From NCBI GenBank assembly GCA_019408975.1, contig DXVA01000124.1, positions 1 to 11,647 of the forward strand: 11,647 nucleotides of DNA, given 5' to 3'. Made by a program: the position numbers and the translations under genes. Positions 7,361-11,647 of this stretch are shown piece after piece (positions within the stretch are counted from its first letter, which is position 1; each line of letters starts with the position of its first letter). This DNA is from Lentisphaeria bacterium. Its GTDB lineage: Bacteria > Verrucomicrobiota > Lentisphaeria > Victivallales > UBA1829. The notes under the pieces are model-generated. The model made no database searches and was not told the DNA's origin. It saw nothing but the letters and a program-made list of their open reading frames with translations.

Positions 7361-8053
7361 TTACGCCCGCACAATCAAGTTTTTCATTCCCCAGGGATTT
7401 TCGTATTGCATTAAATACGTCCAGACATCGTCGTTTCCCCAAGCTTCAATAGGCGAATAAACAAGAGAGTTGGGTAAGGTGGGATTGGGGCTAAGATGTT
7501 TTCTTGTTCTCTTTTGTTCACGCGCAGTCATAGATCTTGCTCTGGCAGAGCTTTCCGCTTTTCTTGTTCCAAGAACGACGATCGCTTCCCCATTTTGCTG
7601 GACAAGATTGGTAATAAAAGTATTGGAAGGATTTATTTTTAAGCGCAATGTGCACCACCTGAATCCTTGCCGGGGAGCTGGATAACCTTTCCCCAACACT
7701 TTTACCCAGAATGTATCTTTTACTGCTGGCGTCAACCGATGAGGTATTATTGGGAGATCAGCTTCTTTGGCAGCTGCGGCCATATATTTTAAGGATTTTT
7801 CCTGCCACAATGCGACAATTGGGTTCTCTACCAACGTATCTGTGCTGATTACGTGTATAGGCTTTATTCTCTTTTCGATCGGCAATTCACTAATCGCATA
7901 CCACACCAATTGCAAAGTTGCGGAAGAATCTTTCCCCCCGCTATATCCGACAACCCAGGGAATGTAATCAGCAAGATACACCTCCTGGATTTCTGAAATT
8001 AACAGCTTGACGGATTTTTGCAAGCCGTTTTCTGTAAACGCTGAATAAGCCAT
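7361..8053 (-). pseudogene. dndC: DNA phosphorothioation protein DndC, C-terminally truncated
   Basis: DndC is the ATP-pyrophosphatase/PAPS-reductase-like, 4Fe-4S enzyme that activates DNA for sulfur insertion. Visible in 230 residues: the PP-loop SGGKDSS (38-44), STDTLVENP (70-78), GFRWCTLRLKI with Cys134, LGTRKAESSARA (161-172) and SPIEAWGNDDVWTYL (200-214). The frame breaks down just after ENPWGMKN (218-225); the normal protein is roughly twice as long, continues from this Asn-Pro-Trp-Gly motif and carries the conserved C-terminal cysteine region needed for its cluster. The last few residues before the stop probably come from joined foreign DNA. The ATG overlaps the dndB stop (TAATG), with AAGGAG six bases upstream, so translation is coupled to dndB. 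The stop lies next to the ssrA terminator and no dndD or dndE follows. It is almost certainly inactive as it stands; a genuine short PAPS-reductase homologue is much less likely. Confidence 0.86.
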
Positions 8054-9135
8054 TATAACTCCTTCGAAAATTTCATCTCAATATTCAATTCTTCTTTTGA
8101 CAATGGGAGACCGAGCCGTTTTTTTATCATATTGGAGGACAAAATGACACTATTCATGCTTTTGGAAACCCTGTTATGGTGCATAATACGGTTTTGCCAG
8201 ACATTGTTATTTTTGCGAGACCAATCCAAAGCTCTTAATTTAGTGAGATATTCCTTCCAATTTTGCTTATGGTCCCGAAACAAACAATTTCCAACGATAC
8301 AAAGCGCATGCAAAATAATTCCAAGAGAACTCACCCCGTTTTCTCTTACTTCAGAAGCGAGGATTTTCCCCTGATTGACATGCTGCCATTCTCGTATGTT
8401 GCTATACAAACATTGCCAAAATTGCTGCGACAAAGAAACTGCCTTTTCCAAATCAGCACTTTCTGGCAAATCGTATAACAATGCAAGATTCGCATTATGC
8501 ACTGAACTGAGCGTAAAAAGTTTCTTTGATCGAGTCGCTAAAGAGGTTTTTTCAAACTCCACTAAATCCCGTAAAAAACTTACTTCAAGTACTAACCGAC
8601 GCGTAACTTCCGCAAAGGGATCTCTGTGGTTATATAATACCGAAAGGGATTTTGAGGTTTTCACAGAGTATTGATTAAGGTCTGAAAACATTTGTTGAGC
8701 CCGCCGCATGCCCTGATCCAGAAAAAAAACGACAGCAATACATTCATTGGCTAAATCAGGACATTCCTTCAATGCGGCTTCAATGGCGGCTCGACGGTGC
8801 TGACCATCATTTATAATTATTTTTGCGTTCATATCAACTTTTAATGTTCCCATGTTATCAGCACCGGGGATCGGAGTAAACAGAACGTTGCCATCAACAG
8901 AAGCCGTTAAAGCCGAAAAAGTGTAATTATCTCTATTTTTTAAGATGTAACTTGCAATTTCCGGAACCCGATTTTTAGCAAGAACTCGCTGAGCACGTAA
9001 TTCTGGACTAATTTCCTTTTCGTCGAAAAGAAAAATTTTTGCAATCATGCTCAACGGACACATTGACACATAATACTCTTTGCGAGCTTGTATCCCGCGA
9101 ATAGCAGGAAAAGAGTATCCGAATCCAATTTCCAT
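8053..9135 (-). CDS. dndB: DNA phosphorothioation regulator DndB (DGQHR-domain protein)
   Basis: 360 residues, near the usual DndB length. The family signature Asp-Gly-Gln-His-Arg is at 110-114 (INDGQHRRAAIEAA), followed by the FFLDQGMRRAQQMFSDLNQYSVKTSKSLSVLYNHRDP region typical of DndB/DGQHR proteins. DndB is a DNA-binding protein that in Streptomyces acts as a negative regulator of the dnd operon and modulates how many sites are modified. The start at 9135 is preceded by AGGA eight bases away. It is transcribed away from dndA across a ~100-bp shared promoter region and overlaps dndC by one base. The gene appears intact even though its operon is cut, so it could still bind its own promoter. 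AT-rich codon use matches dndA and dndC but not the upstream glycan genes. Confidence 0.9.
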   Translation of the reverse strand: MEIGFGYSFPAIRGIQARKEYYVSMCPLSMIAKIFLFDEKEISPELRAQRVLAKNRVPEIASYILKNRDNYTFSALTASVDGNVLFTPIPGADNMGTLKVDMNAKIIINDGQHRRAAIEAALKECPDLANECIAVVFFLDQGMRRAQQMFSDLNQYSVKTSKSLSVLYNHRDPFAEVTRRLVLEVSFLRDLVEFEKTSLATRSKKLFTLSSVHNANLALLYDLPESADLEKAVSLSQQFWQCLYSNIREWQHVNQGKILASEVRENGVSSLGIILHALCIVGNCLFRDHKQNWKEYLTKLRALDWSRKNNNVWQNRIMHHNRVSKSMNSVILSSNMIKKRLGLPLSKEELNIEMKFSKEL

Positions 9136-9156
9136 TTAAAAATCCTACTTGTCAGG

Positions 9157-9231
9157 TTGAAAAATCACAAACAACGGTGTATTGTATGTTTAATATAGAC
9201 GAACATCGCGTTTTTTCAAGCGAACATGGAG
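9157..9231. promoter_or_regulatory. Divergent dndB/dndA promoter region with symmetrical -35 boxes
   Basis: For dndA (+): TTGAAA 9157-9162, 17 bp, TATTGT 9180-9185. For dndB (-): TTGAAA (plus-strand 9214-9219), 18 bp, TATTAA (plus-strand 9190-9195). The two -35 regions form an inverted repeat, TTGAAAAA (9157-9164) and TTTTTCAA (9212-9219), centred near 9188, so the promoters face away from each other with back-to-back -10 boxes. A 7-bp direct repeat CGAACAT occurs at 9200-9206 and 9221-9227, 21 bp apart. GGAG at 9228-9231 is the dndA ribosome-binding site. By analogy with known DndB autoregulation these repeats are candidate operator sites; that is inference. Confidence 0.5.
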
Positions 9232-9236
9232 ATTTT

Positions 9237-10370
9237 ATGGCAATTTATTTTGACTGCAATGCAACAACGCCTATGGCCCCAGAGGTTTTTGAGGCCATGC
9301 ATACTTTTTTTCTTGAAGAATATGGGAACCCAGGAAGTCGGACTCATGAATATGGTAATCGAGCAAAAAAAGGGGTGGAAGCAGCTCGACGGGAAATTGC
9401 AACTGCACTTGGTCTGAAAGTTGGAGATCGTGTTATTTTTACAAGCGGCGCAACAGAAAGCAATAATCAGGCGTTTTTTGGATTAGAAAACTATGCCAGA
9501 AAATCCCAGAAAAACAGAATAATTGTCTCAAGCATTGAACACAAAGCAGTCCTGGAACCGGCGGCAGAACTTGAAAAACGCGGCTTTGAAGTTATAAGAC
9601 TTCAAGTTTGTAAAAATGGCCAAATTGACTTGGAACACCTTAAAAACGCACTGAATGAAAAAACCTTTTTGGTCTCTATTATGCATGTAAATAATGAGAC
9701 ATCTATTATTCAGCCTCTTCCGCAAATTTGCGAGATTCTCAAAAATAGTCAGGCTTTTTTTCATACGGATTCTGCGCAGGGATTTGGGAAAGAAATGACA
9801 ATGCTCTCAAATTCACGCATTGATATGATTAGCATGAGTGGCCACAAACTTTATGGACCAAAAGGAATTGGAGCCTTGATTTTAAGAAGACGAGGGTTTG
9901 AAAAGATACCTTTAACTCCTCTGATTTTTGGCGGTGGTCAGGAAGACGGTTACCGAGCAGGCACTCTTGCTGTACCTTTGATTGTCGGATTGGGCCGAGC
10001 TGTTACAATTGCGTTTAGAGATCACAAAGAACGGGAAGCATCCTGTCAAAAAATACGCCAGGAGGTTTTACGTTTCATTGACAAAATCGGCGGGGTTATA
10101 AACGGAGATCCAGCCGCTACGATAAGTTCAGGGATCAATTTTTCTATTCCAGGAGTGGATTCGGAAGCGGCTATACTTGCTTTGAAAGATGTTATTGCAA
10201 TTTCTAATGGCTCTGCCTGCACTTCACAAAGTTACACTCCCAGCCACGTGCTGACTGCAATGAACCTCGATAACGCTCGCGTAAAAGGAGCTTTGCGCTT
10301 TTCTTGGTCGCATTTAACACCAGACGTTGACTGGGAGCTTGCGTTTTCCCAATTGAAAAAATTACTCTGA
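9237..10370 (+). CDS. dndA: Cysteine desulfurase DndA (IscS-type, PLP-dependent)
   Basis: DndA strips sulfur from L-cysteine as an enzyme-bound persulfide and supplies it for assembly of the DndC cluster and DNA phosphorothioation. The protein starts MAIYFDCNATTPMAPEV, a typical IscS/NifS beginning; this ATG is chosen over an in-frame one at 9177 because TGGAG lies five bases upstream and the extra 20 residues have no family counterpart. 377 residues. Visible motifs: TSGATESNN (substrate/PLP contacts), SSIEHKAVL with the His that stacks on PLP, HTDSAQ, SGHKLYGPKG with the Schiff-base Lys204, and the mobile loop SNGSACTSQSYTPSHVL with catalytic Cys328. SACTSQSYxPSHVL is characteristic of DndA rather than housekeeping IscS. 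It diverges from dndB-dndC, as in Streptomyces. It looks fully active; a housekeeping role in Fe-S assembly would be the alternative job now that dndC is broken. Confidence 0.92.
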   Translation: MAIYFDCNATTPMAPEVFEAMHTFFLEEYGNPGSRTHEYGNRAKKGVEAARREIATALGLKVGDRVIFTSGATESNNQAFFGLENYARKSQKNRIIVSSIEHKAVLEPAAELEKRGFEVIRLQVCKNGQIDLEHLKNALNEKTFLVSIMHVNNETSIIQPLPQICEILKNSQAFFHTDSAQGFGKEMTMLSNSRIDMISMSGHKLYGPKGIGALILRRRGFEKIPLTPLIFGGGQEDGYRAGTLAVPLIVGLGRAVTIAFRDHKEREASCQKIRQEVLRFIDKIGGVINGDPAATISSGINFSIPGVDSEAAILALKDVIAISNGSACTSQSYTPSHVLTAMNLDNARVKGALRFSWSHLTPDVDWELAFSQLKKLL

Positions 10371-10709
10371 AAAATTATCACAAATGCGTTGGATAGTTTT
10401 TTCTATCCGGATAACAGCGTCGCGCAATATTGTCACGTGTTCTCCTGTTTGAAATCGCGCTATATCCAGGAGCAAGCGCTGTATTGTTTTCAGACTCTCA
10501 ATGTCATTCCGGATAGAATTAAAATTTTCGTGCAAAGTATATTTTCCCCCGGCAAACTCACAGTGTCCCTCTATAAAAAGATTTTTTTGCTCAAGACTTG
10601 AAAAACCGCAAATTTGTTCAAGACTTTTTTGAACGAATCTCTTATCTCCTCGCACCATATTTATTTTGTCTGCATTTTTTTCAGACGTTATTAACAATAT
10701 AAAATCCAT
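10362..10709 (-). CDS. Small protein of unknown function, convergent with dndA
   Basis: 115 residues from the ATG at 10709 (MDFILLITSEKNADKINMVRGDK...). I do not recognise a family. The N-terminal ~60 residues look mixed alpha/beta (FILLITS, then KRFVQKSLEQICGFSSL, NLFIEGHCEFAGGKYTL), and the C-terminal half looks helical (SIRNDIESLKTIQRLLLDIARF, VTILRDAVIRIEKTIQRIC). There is no signal peptide or membrane segment. The 3' end overlaps dndA tail-to-tail by 9 bp, and the base composition is AT-rich like the dnd genes, so it belongs with that block. An upstream GTG at 10724 would make it 120 aa and overlap the previous gene's TGA by 4 bases (GTGA), allowing coupling; the ATG is preferred because the composition shifts to GC-rich just beyond it, but the call is close. 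The N-terminus could also be a junction artefact. Confidence 0.55.
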   Translation of the reverse strand: MDFILLITSEKNADKINMVRGDKRFVQKSLEQICGFSSLEQKNLFIEGHCEFAGGKYTLHENFNSIRNDIESLKTIQRLLLDIARFQTGEHVTILRDAVIRIEKTIQRICDNFSE

Positions 10710-10720
10710 TTTTTCACTTT

Positions 10721-11191
10721 TCACTCCACCACCACATACCTCATCACCGTCGCCAGGAGATCGTCATAATTGCCCGCTGTGGCCTCGGTGACGAACGTGT
10801 CGATAAATACCTGGGGATAACCGGCTTTGCGCAGGGCGGCCTGACAGCGCCCCAATATGGCCCACGCGTTCCCATCTTCACCAACCAGGCGCACCTTAAC
10901 GTTGGTGATTGGGGCCAGGAGATCGTCCTCGACTTCGGTGGTCAGCCCGCGATCCCGTAAAACGCGCAGAAAGGCCTCTGCCGCTGCGAAGGGATCGTCC
11001 GGGAGCGTGTGATCGACTTCTCCGATCCGCGCCAACGTGAGCCCCATATAGGCCGTTTCTGTTTGATCGTTCATATAAGGATTGTCGCGCATCATCCCCT
11101 GTACGATTTCCAGCGCTGTTTCTCCGATCACGACCTCGCCGCGATTCAGGATTTTCCCTTCGGGTGTCATTTCGTTCATTCTGATTTTCAT
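10721..11191 (-). CDS. Plasmid/ICE-type 156-aa protein of unknown function
   Basis: 156 residues, starting MKIRMNEMTPEGKILN after AAGGAAC. Two modules are apparent. Residues ~20-95 (ETALEIVQGMMRDNPYMND, TAYMGLTLARIG, DDPFAAAEAFLRVLRDRGL) look like an all-helical unit with a substrate-like acidic linker. Residues ~98-156 (APITNVKVRLVGEDGNAWAILGRCQAALRKAGYP, then FVTEATAGNYDDLLATVMRYVVVE) match a short protein I remember as frequent on plasmids and integrative conjugative elements, with an invariant-looking VxLVGEDGNA-AILGR core and a terminal hydrophobic-acidic tail. No biochemical function is known to me. It lies directly downstream of the amidoligase remnant, probably in the same old operon, with a 59-bp gap containing a GC hairpin. 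Codon use is GC-rich, unlike the dnd block. A predicted fold would be the best guide to its role. Confidence 0.75.
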   Translation of the reverse strand: MKIRMNEMTPEGKILNRGEVVIGETALEIVQGMMRDNPYMNDQTETAYMGLTLARIGEVDHTLPDDPFAAAEAFLRVLRDRGLTTEVEDDLLAPITNVKVRLVGEDGNAWAILGRCQAALRKAGYPQVFIDTFVTEATAGNYDDLLATVMRYVVVE

Positions 11192-11215
11192 GGTGTTATG
11201 TTCCTTTCGTTTTAT

Positions 11216-11231
11216 GGGGCCTCGCGGCCCC
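11216..11231 (-). other. GC hairpin with a GNRA-type tetraloop between the amidoligase remnant and the 156-aa gene
   Basis: Read on the - strand the sequence is GGGGCC-GCGA-GGCCCC: a perfect 6-bp stem closed by GCGA, a stable GNRA loop. It is followed by ATAAAACG rather than a T run, so it is not a convincing terminator. It may be a processing or mRNA-stability element ahead of the ribosome-binding site of the 156-aa gene. Confidence 0.5.
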
Positions 11232-11250
11232 GTTGTTCGCTTCTTTGATC

Positions 11251-11583
11251 TTATGCGGCCCGTTCTGCGTTCTTCCAGGCGGCGCTGCCAGGGAGCCGTT
11301 TCAGGAGGTGCTGGCGGGTGTTTTTGAACTCGTCGCCGTTCAGCCCCAGCCCGCAGACCAGGAAAACCCGCATGTCGTATTTCGCGCTTTCGCAGCTGTA
11401 GGCCCGGCGATTTTTGCAGGAGGCGCTTTTCGCGGTCAAGGCCTTTGCTGCCAGGGCCAGGAAAAGGATGATGTTTGCTTTGATCTCACCGGCGTGCGTG
11501 CTGCCGTTGGCGGCCCGAACTTCGATGGTGCCGGTTCTCCAGATATTGTTCAGGTTCAGATCGCGGTAGCGCTTATGTTGAGC
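11251..11583 (-). pseudogene. Amidoligase-family protein, C-terminal remnant
   Basis: The - strand frame reads QHKRYRDLNLNNIWRTGTIE, then VRAANGSTHAGEIKANIILFLALAAKAL, RRAYSCESAKYDMRVFL, and LGLNGDEFKNTRQHLLKRLPGSAAW before TAA at 11251. This is the C-terminal third of plasmid-borne amidoligase proteins (ATP-dependent, glutamine-synthetase/GCS-like fold), where RY-GLN and GT-E-R-N-T-HAG-IKA are the characteristic run. Amidoligases ligate amines to carboxyl groups and occur with gamma-glutamyl cyclotransferases and amidotransferases in predicted peptide-tagging systems. Only about 110 of an expected ~350 or more residues remain, and the frame meets TGA (11584-11586) exactly inside a palindrome, so the N-terminal catalytic part has been cut off. 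A TTG at 11439 could start only a 62-residue piece. I treat it as a dead fragment; the identity rests on remembered sequence features. Confidence 0.68.
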
Positions 11584-11598
11584 TCAACATAACCGCTA
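11567..11598. repeat. 32-bp near-perfect palindrome at the break of the amidoligase frame
   Basis: The core TTATGTTGAGCTCAACATAA (11573-11592) is a perfect 20-bp palindrome. After one mismatched pair (C11572/C11593) the arms pair for five more bases (TAGCG at 11567-11571 with CGCTA at 11594-11598). The upstream amidoligase frame stops within it. The shape suits a recombinase or resolvase site or a fused pair of transposon ends. On its + side the DNA turns AT-rich. Confidence 0.85.
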
Positions 11599-11615
11599 TT
11601 ATGTAAAGTCAGAAA

Positions 11616-11625
11616 TTATGTTGAG
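11616..11625 (+). repeat. Second copy of the palindrome half-site TTATGTTGAG
   Basis: TTATGTTGAG recurs here in the same direction as the left arm at 11573-11582, 43 bp away. A partial copy, TTATGTAAAG, lies at 11599-11608. The three related units and the AT-rich sequence around them run to the end of the window, where no gene is visible. Confidence 0.7.
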
Positions 11626-11647
11626 TTAAATAAAAATACGCTCAAAA

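Larger units (their letters stand above)
7352..11598. mobile_element. Putative mosaic accessory island next to ssrA (dnd fragment plus plasmid-like genes)
   Basis: The stretch starts directly after the ssrA terminator and contains only accessory-type genes: an incomplete phosphorothioation cluster, an orphan small gene, a plasmid-type 156-aa gene and an amidoligase remnant. Base composition changes sharply, AT-rich to about 10710 and then GC-rich. Genes are cut at both visible ends, dndC at 7361-7378 and the amidoligase at the palindrome near 11583. No integrase, transposase or duplicated ssrA 3' end is present in the window, so the mechanism and true borders are unproven. Confidence 0.45.

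Noticed and set aside
7144..7374. A 76-codon - strand frame containing LMVEPRGVEPLS
   Set aside because: This is the familiar spurious translation of the tmRNA/tRNA T-arm and CCA end; the RNA structure explains the sequence completely.
9177..9236. Upstream ATG giving dndA 20 extra residues
   Set aside because: The added residues do not fit the family start, overlap the promoter region, and the ATG at 9237 has a well-placed GGAG.
11233..11592. A 119-codon + strand frame over the amidoligase remnant
   Set aside because: The opposite strand carries the recognisable amidoligase motifs; the + frame is a GC-rich shadow.
11566..11647. An integron attC site or CRISPR repeat
   Set aside because: There is no RYYYAAC/GTTRRRY-type core pair and no regularly spaced identical repeats; the structure is a simple palindrome with scattered half-sites.

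Overview
The window looks like a chromosomal segment of a glycan-degrading bacterium, most likely a gut Lentisphaerota (Victivallis-like) or a related Verrucomicrobiota/Planctomycetota member. The reasons are tandem DUF4838 lipoproteins with CBM9-like tails and a two-domain secreted alpha/beta-hydrolase, all typical of such genomes; this taxonomic call is an inference. The host-like chromosomal part is GC-rich and is followed by a mosaic accessory region.

Region 1 (about 1-6810, + strand) is a polysaccharide or glycan utilisation block. It holds the 3' part of a DUF4838 gene, a second complete DUF4838 lipoprotein a few bases downstream, and, after an 80-bp gap with a possible promoter, an exported esterase-like protein with two alpha/beta-hydrolase domains. 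The two DUF4838 proteins are diverged tandem paralogues that probably act together on one glycan, with the esterase removing acyl groups. Region 2 (about 6811-7351) is a complete tmRNA gene (ssrA): promoter, tRNA-like ends, pseudoknots, a readable tag ORF (ANEEYALAA) and a strong intrinsic terminator.

Region 3 (about 7352-10710) is visibly more AT-rich. It carries part of a DNA phosphorothioation (Dnd) cluster in the classical layout, dndA (+) diverging from dndB-dndC (-). The cluster is broken: dndC stops about half-way, at its Asn-Pro-Trp-Gly motif, right beside the ssrA terminator, and dndD and dndE are absent. A small unrecognised gene (115 aa) converges on dndA and overlaps its 3' end.

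Region 4 (about 10721-11647) is GC-rich again and plasmid/ICE-like, all on the - strand. It holds the C-terminal remnant of an amidoligase-family protein, then a 156-aa protein of a type I associate with plasmids and conjugative elements. The amidoligase frame is cut exactly at a 32-bp near-perfect palindrome, whose 10-bp half-site recurs 43 bp further on in an AT-rich tail. The simplest reading is a mosaic accessory island placed next to ssrA, a well-known integration hotspot, with gene-breaking junctions at both visible ends. No integrase or transposase is visible, and an assembly chimera at about 7352-7378 cannot be excluded from sequence alone.
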